A stretch of DNA of 64,000 nucleotides from Dipteris shenzhenensis (lineage: Eukaryota > Polypodiophyta > Polypodiopsida > Gleicheniales): assembly GCA_047967505.1 (NCBI GenBank), contig CM106540.1; one strand, 5' to 3'. The notes beneath the pieces were generated by a model. It searched no databases and was not told the origin of the DNA. It was given only the letters and a program-made list of their open reading frames with translations. Made by a program: the position numbers and the translations under genes. Within the stretch, counting starts at the first letter, position 1, and every line of letters starts with the position of its first letter. This document shows positions 1-10,965 of this stretch, piece after piece.

Positions 1-3000
1 ACACTAGAGCAAAAATAGTATTTAATGCTCGATCGACCACGCAAAGCATATCCGATGGGCACAAAACTTTTCGTACACCTTAACCTAGGTGGTATTGAAA
101 TGTTCTCAATGAGGCACACCCATTCGATAAGTACTTGGTCAGATAACATACCTAATGGCGTGTTTTTTTGCGGATGTGCAAATCATTAGGAAAAAAATGG
201 TGTATAATGCGTGATCGACCATGCAAATCATATCCGATGGTGACAATACTTTGCACGCACCTCAATGTAGTGAAAACGGACTTGCGTGCAAAGTGGAGCC
301 CCCATCTGATAAGTACTTATTTGAATAACACACCTATGGCCGTGTTTTTATATGGTTGTGCATGACACTAAGGCAAAAACGGTGTGTTATGCTTGATCGA
401 CAATGCAAAGCATATCCGATGGGCACAATACTTTGCACACACCTTCAACTAGGTGGAATTGACTTACATGAAAAGTGGCACGCCCATCGCATAAGTGCTT
501 GTTTAGATAACACACCTAGCAGCGTGTTTTTTTACGGATGTGCATGGCACTAAGGCAAAAATGGTATTTAATGCTCGATCAACCATGCAAAGCATATCCG
601 ATGGGCACGATACTTTGCACACACCTTCAAATAGGTGGAATTGACTTACATGCAAAGTGGCATTCCCATCGCATAAGTGCTTGATCGGATAACACACCTA
701 GCAGCGTGTTTTTTTACGGATGTGCATGGCACTAAGGCGCAAATGGTATTTAATGCTCGATCGACCATGCAAAGCATATCCGATGGGCACGATACTTTGC
801 ACACACCTTAAACTAGGTGGATTTGACTTACATGCAAAGTGGCACGCCCATCACATAAGTGCTTGACCGGATAACACACCTAGCAGCGTGTTTTTTTACG
901 GATGTGCATGGCACTAAGGCAAAAATGGTGTTTAATGCTCGATCTACCATGCAAAGCATATCCGATGGGCACGATACTTTGCACACACCTTCAACTAGGT
1001 GGAATAGACTTACATGCAAAGTGGCACGCCCATCCCATAAGTGCTTGATCGGATAACATACCTAGCAGCGTGTTTTTTGACGGATGTGCATGACACTAGA
1101 GTAAAAAAAGTATTTAATGCTTGATCGACCATGCAAATGATATCCGATGGGCATAAAACTTTTTGTATGCCTCAACCTAGGTGATATTGAAATGTTCTCA
1201 ATGAGGCACAACCATCCGATAAGTACTTGGTCAAATAACACACCTAATGGCGTGTTGTTTTGCGGATGTGCATATCATTAGGAAAAAAATGGTGTATAAT
1301 GCGTGATCAACCATGCAAATCATATCCGATGGTGATAATACGTTGCATGCACCTCAACGTAGTTGAAACAAACTTGCCTGCAAAGTGGATCCCCCATCTG
1401 ATAAGTACTTATTTGAATAACACACCTATGGCCGTGTTTTTATATGGTTGTGCATGACACTAAGGCAGAAACGGTGTGTTATGCTTGATCGACAATGCAA
1501 AGCATATCCGATGAACACAATACTTTGCACACACCTTCAACTAGGTGTAATTGACTTGCATGCAAAGTGGCACGCCCATCGCATAAGTGCTTGATCAGAT
1601 AACATACCTAGCAGTGTGTTTTTTTTACGGATGTGCATGGCACTAAGGCAAAAATGGTATTTAATGCTCGATCAACCATGCAAAGCATATCGGATGGACA
1701 CGATACTTTGCACACACGTTCAACTAGGTGTAATTGACTTACATGCAAAGTGGCATTCCCATCGCATAAGTTCTTGATTGGATAACACACCTAGCAGCGT
1801 GTTTTTTTACGGATGTGCATGGCACTAAGGCAAAAATGGTATTTAATGCTTGATCGACCATGCAAAGCATATCCGATGAGCATAATACTTTTCTTATACC
1901 TCAACCTAGGTGGTATTAAAATGTTGTCAAAGAGGTACACCCATCCGATAAGTACTTGGTCAGATAACATACCTAAGGGCGTGTTTTTTTGCGGATGTGC
2001 ATACCACTAGGGAAAAAACGGTGTATAATGCGTGATCGACCATGCAAATCATATCCGATGGTGACAATACTTTGCACACACCTCAACCTAGTTGAAACAG
2101 ACTTGCGTGCAAACTGGAGCCCCCATCCGATAAGTACTAGTTTGAATAACACATCTAGGACTGCGTTTTTTGACGAATGTGCATGACACTAAGACAAAAA
2201 CGGTGTTTTATGCTTGATCGACAATGCAAAGCATATCCGACGGGCATAATACTTTGCACACACCTTCAACTAGGTAGAATCAACTTACATGCAAAGTGGC
2301 ACGCCCATCCCATAAGTGCTTGATCGGATAACATACCTAGCAGCGTGTTTTTTGACGGATGTGCATGACACTAGAGTAAAAATAGTATTTAATGCTCGAT
2401 TGACCATGCAAAGGATATCCAATGGGCACAAAACTTTTTGTACGCCTCAACCTAGGTGGTATTAAAATGTTCTCAATGAGGCACACCCATCCAATAAGTA
2501 CTTGGTCAGATAACACACCTAATGGCGTGTTTTTGTGCGAATGTGCATATCATTAGGGAAAAAATGGTGTATAATGCATGATCGACCATGTAAATCATAT
2601 CCGATGGTGACAATACTTTGTACGCACCTCAACGTAGTTAAAACGGACTTGCGTGCAAAGTGGAGCCCCCATCTGATAAGTACTTATTTGAATAACACAC
2701 CTATGGCCGTGTTTTTATATGGTTGTGCATGACAGTAAGGCAGAAACAGTGTGTTATGCTTGATTGACAATGCAAAGCATATTGGATGGGCACAATACTT
2801 TGCACACACCTTCAAATAGGTGGAATTGACTTACATGCAAAGTGGCATTCCCATCGCATAAGTACTTGATCGGATAACACACCTAGCAGCGTGTTTTTTT
2901 TATGGATGTGCATGACAGGAGCAAAAATAGTATTTAATGCTCGATGGACCATGCAAAGCATATCCGATGGGCACAACACTTTTTGTACACCTCAACTAGG

Positions 3001-3195
3001 TGGAATTGACTTACATGCAAAGTGGCACCCGCATCCCATTAGTGCTTGATTGGATAACATACTTAGTAGGCTCATGTTTTTTTACGGATGTGCATGACAC
3101 TAGAGCAAAAATAGTATTTAATGCTTGATTGACCATGCAAAGGATAACTTGGCATGTCCATCTGATGAGTATTTGATCGGATAACTTCTCCCACT
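1..3195. repeat. 182-bp tandem satellite array
   Basis: About 17-18 head-to-tail monomers. The anchor TGTGCAT recurs at 357, 539, 721, 903, 1085, 1267 and 1449, exactly 182 bp apart, then at 1632, 1814, 1996, 2178, 2360, 2542, 2724, 2907 and 3089 (182-183 bp). Four monomer types can be told apart by the bases after the anchor. They run B-A-C-D-D-D from base 1, repeat as B-A-C-D from 1085, then run as B-A-C triplets from 2360, so there is higher-order structure. The last monomer breaks up near 3140-3195. Small ORFs of 60-65 codons inside it recur with the monomer and are not genes. The array probably continues left of the window. Confidence 0.95.
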
Positions 3196-3310
3196 AATAA
3201 ATTAAGTACTAATTAAAAATTATAATAAATGAGTAGATTATTAAAAAGAGACTAATATTTATGTAATTGTTGCCACTGCAGCTTGCTTGCGAAGGACTCT
3301 CACAAAGGAG

Positions 3311-5917
3311 ATGGCTATAGATTTTGTTCCAGGTATGGATGTGATTTTATGTAGCAAAAGAGAAGTAGTTGCATTTGCTACAATCCATGATAGTGATCCC
3401 AATTCACTTTGCCACTTTCGAAGACTTGGCGAAGATAAGGTGGGAGTTACTATATCAAAGATTCTTAGCGCACATGTTGAGCTAAAGTATAAATGTGGAG
3501 ATATGGAAACACTTGGAGATGTTATGCCCTACAATACATCCAACAAATCATTTATAGCATGGGACAAAGATGAGACTTATGCAACATACATTATCAAGAA
3601 TACAAAGTGCACCACCTTGGATTTTACTATAGGGGACATTTTACAAATGAGATCATTTGCAAATAAGATTGTAGCAGAAGGTGAAGTATTGGGATTTGAA
3701 CAAGTGGAGCAATGGTCATTTGCACAGATGAGGATTCTAAAAGTCACTGATGATGGTATGGTTGATAACATAACATCCTTATGTGATCCCTACTATGAGG
3801 TAGGCAAGAATATGAGATGGAGCATGCAATTTTTAAACATGAGAAAGAGGCACGTGGTTTTCAATGATAAAGACAACGTATACTACAATATCAAAGGACC
3901 TAAAAAGCGTGCCCATGTGCCAGGCTCTATCACTTCAAATGTGGATGATTTCAATATACTCAATTATAGAAGTGACATCTTATCTGGAGTGGATGAGTTC
4001 ATTGGTTCCAAGAAACAAAATGATTTTAGAAGCGAAGCCTTATCTGGGGTGGATGAATTCTTGCACAGTGAGAAGGGCAAAGGTTTCAATAGTGATGTCT
4101 TGTCAAGTGTGGATGAGTTCATGCATATTAACAAACCTGGTGTCAATCAAGGTTGTGGATTTGTGAAAGCCATGCAAGATGTCCCAATGAGTGATGTTCT
4201 CTCAGGAGTGGAAGAGTTTCAAGGTTCTCAATACTCTCGTAGAATATTGAATTCATTGAATGGTCCTAAGAGTATGTTAAAAATGAGGATGAGATCAATA
4301 GAGGATTATTCAGTATTTAACTTTGATTGTGATATGAACAAGGATGCAACGACCAATCATGGATGCTTGGTTACAAACAAATGTGAGGAGAAGAAGTGCA
4401 TAAATACAGATAACAATGTGGACGAGGAACGAAAACAGTCATACATATGCATGAAGAGAAAGAGAATCCAGGCAGATCCACAAAAGCAACCAAAGAGGAA
4501 GAGAGTAATGAAGGAGGAGAACATGTTAAATGCATTGGGATATCTATGTTGCAAGCGAAGATGTATGCGCTTCATTGATCTTGCAGACATCAGGGAATGT
4601 AGAGGACACGTGTGGCAAAGAAGGGGAAGCGAAAGAAATGAATACCTTCTCACAAGTCTCTCTTGCTTTCTTCAGAATGGCAATAAAAGGCTAAGTTCAA
4701 GACAAAAGGTAAAACCTCTCGTAAATGGAAAAAGGATTTGCAATAAGGCATATCGCAATATTACTGGATTATCCCATGGTACATATTGGGATTTAGTCAC
4801 CAAGGCAAAGGGCGGCAACAAATTTAGCATTCACGGTAATAGAGGAAGGTCCAAATCAAGAATCTCAACTGTCAGGGCAGCAGCAATTTTGCAAGACTTC
4901 ATACATGAAAATGCTTTGCCTCAACCCCATATATCTACCAAACTCCCTAACGGTGACACGATCACTGAAATGCACATTCCAATGGGCTTGACAAAGCTTG
5001 AAGTATTTGACTCTATTGTAGAAAAGCAAAGGCAAAGAGGGGATGCCGTAGCTTCTTCTCATACTTTGTATACTCTTTGGAAGAAGAACTTTGGATATGT
5101 TAAAATCCCAAGGAGGCAAAAAATGTCAAAGTGCAATGTCTGTGATGATTTAAAGCGAGCGATTGAGAGTGCAACATGTCCAAATCAAAGGGAATTATAC
5201 AAAAAAAACCGAAAATCTCATCATGACCTTATTCGACATTCCAGACAAAAATATGCATTTTGGAAGGAGCAAGCTATTTCGCATCCTGATGACTACATGT
5301 GCCTTATTGTAGATGGCATGGATCAGAATACAACAACATTGCCTCGTTTTGTTGCCACTCCACCTAAATTACAAGGAAAGCACTTTCTAAAGACACATCT
5401 ATGTGGAGTGTTAGTGCATGGAATTAAGTTCTTTGCAGATATATGGATTGATTCCTTGCATCTACCTGATAGCAATCAAGTTGTAACATCTATTATGAAG
5501 GCAATTCGCAATGTACATGCAGAAAAAGGTCACCTGCCATCGACTTTGAGAATACAAGCTGATAATTGCTGGCGAGAAAATAAGAATGTACTCATGTTTG
5601 CATTCTGCTCCATGCTAGTTGCTCATCGAATCTTCAATGAGGTCGAATGTGGATTTTTGTATGTTGGGCATACACATGAGGATATCGATCAGGTTTTTAG
5701 CACAGTCTCAAGGGAGCTTAAATGCAAGGATGTGGAGACAATAGATGACTTGGTAAGAAGATGTGGCAGGCAAGTTGGTGGTCGTAAGGAAAGTACAGTA
5801 TGTGAGAGGCTCGAAAGAATGTATGATTGGAAGAGCTTCATTCTACCTTTCATACAAACGGGTGGTGATGCATTGACAGGTCATACCAATCCACACTACT
5901 TTCGTTTTTTTTTTTAA
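3311..5917 (+). CDS. DUF7869-like transposase-type protein, first part
   Basis: Open frame of 868 codons from ATG 3311; the frame is open back to 3287 and a splice acceptor-like CTGCAG lies at 3275-3280, so an upstream exon is possible. The N-terminal ~100 residues resemble the DUF8039-like domain of plant En/Spm-type proteins. Residues ~220-310 hold four copies of a motif close to SDVLSGVDEF. A basic stretch (KQPKRKR) may be a nuclear signal. A CxxC lies near 5133. The C-terminal half looks like an RNase H-fold nuclease: Asp in VDGMDQ (5312), Asp in QADNCW (5561) and acidic residues in GHTHEDIDQ (5678-5689). This resembles DUF7869 proteins, thought to be transposon-derived. It ends at a TAA (5915) directly after a poly-T run, and the same frame continues downstream. 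Domain names are from memory, not searched. Confidence 0.7.
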   Translation: MAIDFVPGMDVILCSKREVVAFATIHDSDPNSLCHFRRLGEDKVGVTISKILSAHVELKYKCGDMETLGDVMPYNTSNKSFIAWDKDETYATYIIKNTKCTTLDFTIGDILQMRSFANKIVAEGEVLGFEQVEQWSFAQMRILKVTDDGMVDNITSLCDPYYEVGKNMRWSMQFLNMRKRHVVFNDKDNVYYNIKGPKKRAHVPGSITSNVDDFNILNYRSDILSGVDEFIGSKKQNDFRSEALSGVDEFLHSEKGKGFNSDVLSSVDEFMHINKPGVNQGCGFVKAMQDVPMSDVLSGVEEFQGSQYSRRILNSLNGPKSMLKMRMRSIEDYSVFNFDCDMNKDATTNHGCLVTNKCEEKKCINTDNNVDEERKQSYICMKRKRIQADPQKQPKRKRVMKEENMLNALGYLCCKRRCMRFIDLADIRECRGHVWQRRGSERNEYLLTSLSCFLQNGNKRLSSRQKVKPLVNGKRICNKAYRNITGLSHGTYWDLVTKAKGGNKFSIHGNRGRSKSRISTVRAAAILQDFIHENALPQPHISTKLPNGDTITEMHIPMGLTKLEVFDSIVEKQRQRGDAVASSHTLYTLWKKNFGYVKIPRRQKMSKCNVCDDLKRAIESATCPNQRELYKKNRKSHHDLIRHSRQKYAFWKEQAISHPDDYMCLIVDGMDQNTTTLPRFVATPPKLQGKHFLKTHLCGVLVHGIKFFADIWIDSLHLPDSNQVVTSIMKAIRNVHAEKGHLPSTLRIQADNCWRENKNVLMFAFCSMLVAHRIFNEVECGFLYVGHTHEDIDQVFSTVSRELKCKDVETIDDLVRRCGRQVGGRKESTVCERLERMYDWKSFILPFIQTGGDALTGHTNPHYFRFFF

Positions 5918-5932
5918 GATGAAAAACCCGTA

Positions 5933-6781
5933 ATGCAATGGCAACAGTATTCTCATGATACAAAATGGGAACCTGAAGAACCTTACAGTCTCTTAACTTC
6001 AATTCCCAGCAACGAAAGGTATCCAACATGGGCTCCTATACAAGAATTTAATGAGAGGTCTAATTGTGAAATAGATGGATTAAAAGCATTTATTACATAC
6101 AAAGAGGAAATGCTCCGGAGATATCCTAATTCGAAGCCTACTTGGAGAGAACACACTACCACTGTAATTAACAAGACACGAAATTTAATAAAGGACCTTG
6201 AGAGAATGCGAGGCTCAAAGGATGTCAAGGAAGAATGCAATATGTTTTGGCCAAATGTTCATAACGATTTGCGCCTAGCTCCAGTCTTTGAAAATGAATT
6301 TGTATCATTACTCCCATGTCCATATTGTGGACCGAAGAAGAGAGAGTTTATGCCACAAGTAGATATAGAGGTCGATTGTTTTGTTGTGGTTCGGCCATCG
6401 GATGATGAATATGAGAATGTGAAGTTTTGGGTTGCAAAAGTAGTTGATGTGCAAAGAGATGACCAAGGGAGAGCTACAACATTTACAGCGGTATGGTATG
6501 AGCCAAAGGGCAGGAAGGAGAATATGGATAACAACACATTATATACTAATTGTATAAAGAAGGAGTGGGTCCCAAATGATGAAGCGGTCTCTCAAGTTTC
6601 GACGGAGACAATCATAGTGTCTTGGCATTCAAGGGCAAAGAAATCAAAGAAGCACATGGGATATGAGGTAGAAGGAAAAATAAAAATACCACAGCAAACT
6701 ATTTTGCATATACACGAATTTTTAAGGATGCTCGCCATGGAGGAAGTAGAAGGAGACAGCGCAAATGAAGAATGTCCATGA
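5933..6781 (+). CDS. DUF7869-like protein, C-terminal part (BAH-like)
   Basis: 282 codons in the same frame as the preceding ORF (5933 minus 3287 is divisible by 3). Only the TAA at 5915-5917 and five sense codons separate it, so this is very probably the C-terminus of one protein cut by a nonsense change. After a helical, charged first half there is a CPYCGPKK motif. It is followed by a stretch with pattern CFVVVRP...FWVAKVVDV...FTAVWYEP (about residues 155-200), which looks like a BAH- or Tudor-like barrel, suggesting a chromatin-contact module. It could be made alone by reinitiation at ATG 5933, but I see no promoter for it. The stop TGA is at 6779-6781. Confidence 0.6.
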   Translation: MQWQQYSHDTKWEPEEPYSLLTSIPSNERYPTWAPIQEFNERSNCEIDGLKAFITYKEEMLRRYPNSKPTWREHTTTVINKTRNLIKDLERMRGSKDVKEECNMFWPNVHNDLRLAPVFENEFVSLLPCPYCGPKKREFMPQVDIEVDCFVVVRPSDDEYENVKFWVAKVVDVQRDDQGRATTFTAVWYEPKGRKENMDNNTLYTNCIKKEWVPNDEAVSQVSTETIIVSWHSRAKKSKKHMGYEVEGKIKIPQQTILHIHEFLRMLAMEEVEGDSANEECP

Positions 6782-6894
6782 TTAAAGCTTTGTATTGAAG
6801 TCCATTGAAGGATTTTATTTGGGTACTAGGCAAGGAGCCAATCCAAGACAATTATAATCAGAGTCATCACCTCGTATGTCAAATGAGAGTCAAA

Positions 6895-7300
6895 ATATGC
6901 ACTGGATGTCACCCAAGGGTCAAGGCTTGCCAAGACAATAGGGAGTTAATGCAGATGGCACCTGGCAAGGGACTATCACATTGAGCAATAAGACAATGGG
7001 GAGTCAATGCACCCAAGGGGCAAGGCTTGGCAAGATAACTTGTGGGAGTTAATGTAGATGGCACCTGTATTTTGCACTGGATGTCACCCAAGGGTCAAGG
7101 CTTGGCAAGACAACAGGGAGTTAATGCAGATGGCACCTGGCAAGGGACTATCGCATTGAGCAATAAGACAATGGGGAGTCAATGCACCCAAGGGGCAAGG
7201 CTTGGCAAGACAAGCCTAGGTCAAATTATGCAGATGGCAACTGGCAAGGGACTGTCGTGACATTGAGCAATAAGACAATGGGGTGTCAAATTATGCAGAT
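6895..7300. repeat. Tandem repeat (~175 bp unit), about 2.3 copies
   Basis: The block beginning GCACTGGATGTCACCCAAGG occurs near 6899 and 7074. The following block with GCAGATGGCACCTGGCAAGG and GAGCAATAAGACAATGGGG recurs near 6950, 7125 and 7229. It lies just 3' of the DUF7869-like gene. The ORFs here (7042-7260 and its antisense) follow the repeat and are not credible genes. Confidence 0.8.
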
Positions 7301-7582
7301 GGCACGAATTGAGGCTCTTTAAGAGCAACAATTTAAATTGTAAACATATGTTCAATCTATATCATTTTGGATATAAAGACTCTAGCTAAGAGCAACGTCT
7401 CTCAATGTAATCATATACATAAAGCTACAATTGCTATTATCCCTCTTTGGTCTTATGGCATCATGTCTTCTTTCTATTTATTAAAAGTTTTGTTAAATTT
7501 TGTGCATATTGCCGAGTGACAATGTTATTTTCATGAAATATTTAAGTCTCCTTTTATGGATTTATAAATTTATCACGTCAAC

Positions 7583-7945
7583 GAAAAACGTCAAGGAAAA
7601 ATATTAAAAATAATTAAATTAACAAATAACTTAGATATAGCTAGAATTTCTAATATAGGATTATTTCAAATTCTTGCATGTTGGTGCAAAAGTATAGATT
7701 GAAAAAACAGTATTTGTATGTGAATATGATAGAGCCACAAAGTGAACTTTTGATTTGGGAAGGAAAAACGTCAAGGAAAAATATTAAAAATAATTAAATT
7801 AACAAATAACTTAGATATAGCTACAATTTCTAATATAGGATTATTTCAAATTCTTGCATGTTGGTGCAAAAGTATAGATTGAAAAAACAATATTTTTATG
7901 TGAATATGACAGTGCCACAAAGTGAACTTTTGATTTGGGAAGAAA
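7583..7945. repeat. Direct tandem duplication, 180-bp unit
   Basis: Two nearly identical AT-rich copies, about 7583-7762 and 7763-7942, each starting GAAAAACGTCAAGG and ending AACTTTTGATTTGGGAAG. The tail sequence recurs in shorter, decayed form to about 8020. Confidence 0.85.
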
Positions 7946-8408
7946 CTTTTTAGAAAGTAAAATTTTGATTTGGAAAGGATATTTTCATAAAGTAAAGTTT
8001 TCATTTGGGAAGGATTTTTGGGCTTCATCCAAAAACAATACAAAAAGTCCAAAATTAATGAAATAGGTGTTCTTCTCAATGCAATTTCTTAGGGCCTAAT
8101 AAGAGATTGTCACCACTGCCATTCTCCACTTGTACAAATGTTTACCCCACTATTCTTGGAGTCTAGGTATTCCAATGATCATAGGAGAGTGGTGTTCGAT
8201 TCCAATCCACATGTGAGTTTGATGATCTCAGTGTCATTATGTAGGTGCCACCATGAGTTTGGCATCACTGCCATTGTCCACTAGTGGTAGTCTAGACAAA
8301 CTAAACCTATAGATTGACATTCCAAGGCCTAATAAGAGATTGACACAATTCCATATGATCTCTACACAGCGGAGAGAGTGATCACTACATAGAAGAATGC
8401 ACAGGTGA
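7946..8408. other. Non-coding stretch left of the retrotransposon
   Basis: No gene is supported. The phrase CCTAATAAGAGATTG occurs twice (near 8094 and 8329), and a piece with ACTGCCATT..CCACT also occurs twice (near 8115 and 8267), so it is a locally duplicated spacer. It does not match the sequence preceding the other LTR. Confidence 0.5.
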
Positions 8409-9045
8409 TGCATCCTTCCACATGCGGGCCACATGCATGGTGTGTGTGGAAGAGTCTCCCATGTGGGCTAGGCAATTATGCACCCTCAATTCTTTGTGAT
8501 AACATTTGGCCACATTTTTCCACATATATCAACTCCCATATCCCAAGTCTATGATACTTCCTTGGTCTCTTCCAAATTTTATAATACATTCAAACATCTA
8601 GGAGGACAAGTGGAGGGTTGGCACAAGGAATCTTGCCACCTCATCCTACTTTCCCCATTATTTAACTTGCACTCTTAGACCTTCTATACCTCCCCCACAT
8701 GGGCCTATCCTATATGGAGGGAATGACCCAATATAATATCCATCTCCACCTATTTTATATTACTTCTCCCATGGACTTTGAGCCATATCTCACTAAATGC
8801 AGCCGCCTAGGTGGAGGGGTGGGACATGGAGCAGCCATGCCACCTTAACATTTTATAATATTACTACCATGGATTATGTACAACACACCTTATGGGTCCT
8901 CTTACATGGAAGGGTGGCATATGGTCATGCCCTGCCACCTCAACCTTGGGCCCTATGCACTCCATATTTTATTATACGATTGACACACTTACAAGCATAC
9001 ACTCATATTTATGCCTTTTTACTTTGGTCAAATTTATTCATAACA
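8409..9045 (-). repeat. LTR (left copy, 3' LTR of minus-strand element)
   Basis: Matches 16336-16969 along its length apart from small indels, such as an insertion near 8425-8433. The inner edge is TAACA at 9041-9045, which reads TGTTA as the LTR start on the minus strand. To the left, similarity stops at 8409, while the right copy carries a TATA box just beyond. The left LTR therefore seems to lack its R/U5 end. Confidence 0.8.
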
Positions 9046-9385
9046 GTTCCCCCCCCCCAGGCAGGGAATGCATAGCATTTCCATGCCTGGGACCATCATG
9101 CACAAAGAAGGGCTTGAGATAACGCTTGTTGAACACCTTCTTGCCATATGGCTCATGCAGCTCCTGAACTTGTACAGACCCATTGCTATGTTCCTTGATG
9201 ACTTTGTATGGACCGGCGGTCCACAGTGGCAGAAACTTCTTATCCATTTGGTGGTCCAATCTATTATCAAAGCATAGCACAACATCCCCCTCAACAAAGT
9301 GTATTTCCCATCCCTTGCGAATCTTAGCATCCAAGTGGGCCTTTTGTCGATTCTTTTGGATCTCAGTTGGTGTAATGCAAGACAT
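9038..9385 (-). pseudogene. Integrase C-terminal region
   Basis: 115-codon open stretch with a gypsy integrase C-terminal pattern: a basic segment, then GDVVLCFDNR, LWTAGPYKVIKE and a final KRYLKPF. It is in a different frame from the integrase core at 9601-10620, so at least one frameshift lies between 9385 and 9601. Its last codons run into the polypurine tract and LTR. No chromodomain follows. Confidence 0.7.
9046..9059 (-). other. Polypurine tract
   Basis: Plus-strand GTTCCCCCCCCCCA lies directly against the inner edge of the left LTR. On the minus strand it is a G-run polypurine tract next to the 3' LTR, the expected plus-strand priming site. This fixes the element's orientation. Confidence 0.8.
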
Positions 9386-9600
9386 TATGTTTCATCTAAC
9401 TTCTCAAGTTGTACCAATCTGGCCTCTACATGCTCATCTTCTGTCATCCTCTATTCTTGTGCCAATCTCAAGGCCGGAATCTCTATCTCTAGTGGTAAAA
9501 CTGCCTCAGTACCATACACCAACTCAAAAGGAGTGTGAACCGTGGACATTTTATGAGTGATGTTGTAATCCCACACAGCTTCAGTGACCTTCTGATCCCA

Positions 9601-10960
9601 CTAGCTCCTATTCCCTATGGCCATTTTTCCCATGGTTTTACAAAGGAGGCCATTGATCCGCTCCGTTTGACCCATGGATGCTGGATAGTATATGCTAGAA
9701 GTGTGATGATCAATACCCATGTGATCCATGAGCAATTCCACTTCTTCATTTAAGAATGGATTCCCATGGTCAGATACTATTTCCATGGGCATCCCAAACC
9801 TTGTGCAGATACGCTCAAATATGAGATTTGAAATTGCCTTACCATTTGCAGTGGGGAGGGTGATAGCTTCAGCCCACTTAGTGACATACCGAGTGGCTAC
9901 CAAAAGATACTTCCTTTTGTGGGCAGTCATGGGCAAGGGCCCAACAAAATCTATTCCCCACTCCTGAAACGGATGGATGGACATCACTGGGTGATGTTGC
10001 CTAGGATGCAAATCCTTCCTACCAAAGAATTGGCATGGTTCACAGGTTTTGCAATACAAAGTGACATCCTTGAACAAGGTCAGCCAATAGTATCCATCAT
10101 GTAAAATCTTCTTAGCTTTATAGTCACTGGCATAGTGGCCTCCACAAAATCCATCATGATAGTGCTTCAATACCTTAGGTACTTCATCTGCATCAATGGC
10201 CCATCTTAGAACCCCATCCATGCCTTGACAGTACAACACCCCATCAAAGAGGGTGTAGTGCCTACTATCTCTGCGGATCTTCTTTCTCTCATAGCTAGTA
10301 CTTTCTGGAGGAAAGGAGAAAGCAGTCAGAAACTTGTAGATTCCACCATACCATGGATCCCCAACTTCTATGGCCGCTACAAGGGTTACATCGAGGCACT
10401 CCTCTAAATTAATCAAAGCATTCTTCAAGTTGGAACAACCCCCTTTTACAATTTTGAAAGAAAAATCATATTCTTGTAAAACTGCCAACCATTTGGCCAA
10501 CTGACCCATGGGATTTGGTGATTGAAGAACCTGCTTTGTAAGACCATTGCTACATATTATAATGAAGGACTTTCTAGCAACATAATGCTTAAATTTCTCA
10601 ATGCAAAACACCAAAGACAAGGCATGCTTGTCAGCCTGTGAGTAGCATCATTCGGTGTCGAGCAATTGTCGAGAAGCAAATCGAACGGGATACATGAATC
10701 GATCCTCCCCTTGCTGGAGAAGAATACCTGCCACAGTGTGCTCACCAAACCCAGAATTGATATAGAAAGTCTTTGACCAATCTGGATTGCATGGAATGGG
10801 TTCTGAAGCCAGAGCATTATTGATTTGTGCAAACCCATGATCACAATCCTCATCTCAAGAGAAATCAACCCCATCTTTTAATAGCATAGTCATGGGTCAT
10901 TTCAAAGCAGCATATTGATCAATGAAGCGGTGATAGTATCCTGCTAGATTGACAAACGAG
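9601..10960 (-). pseudogene. Gypsy pol: RT-linked RNase H and integrase core
   Basis: The minus-strand frame carries the RT-linked RNase H (FASRQLLDTE near 10650-10680; LAKWLAVLQEYDF near 10480), then the integrase zinc-binding region (GHYAS..KAKKILHDGYYW..CKTCEPCQ). The catalytic core follows, with Asp in GIDFVGPLP, Asp in IVSDHGNPF and Glu in GQTERING. All three DDE residues are present. The RNase H end reads NALINLE where the family usually has a DALSR-like motif. A TGA lies near 10647-10650 and more stops lie near 10880-10966. It would process and integrate element cDNA in a working copy; this one cannot be made as a full product. Confidence 0.8.
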
Positions 10961-10965
10961 CGTAC

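Noticed and set aside
168-2732. Recurrent 60-65 codon ORFs on both strands
   Set aside because: They recur every 182 bp with the satellite monomer and are translations of the repeat.
3192-3197. CACTA sequence just left of the DUF7869-like gene
   Set aside because: No matching TAGTG end, subterminal array or target duplication found to the right; probably chance.
8797-9122. Plus-strand ORFs in the LTR (also 16694-17028)
   Set aside because: They are antisense readings of the LTR repeated in both copies, without domain content.
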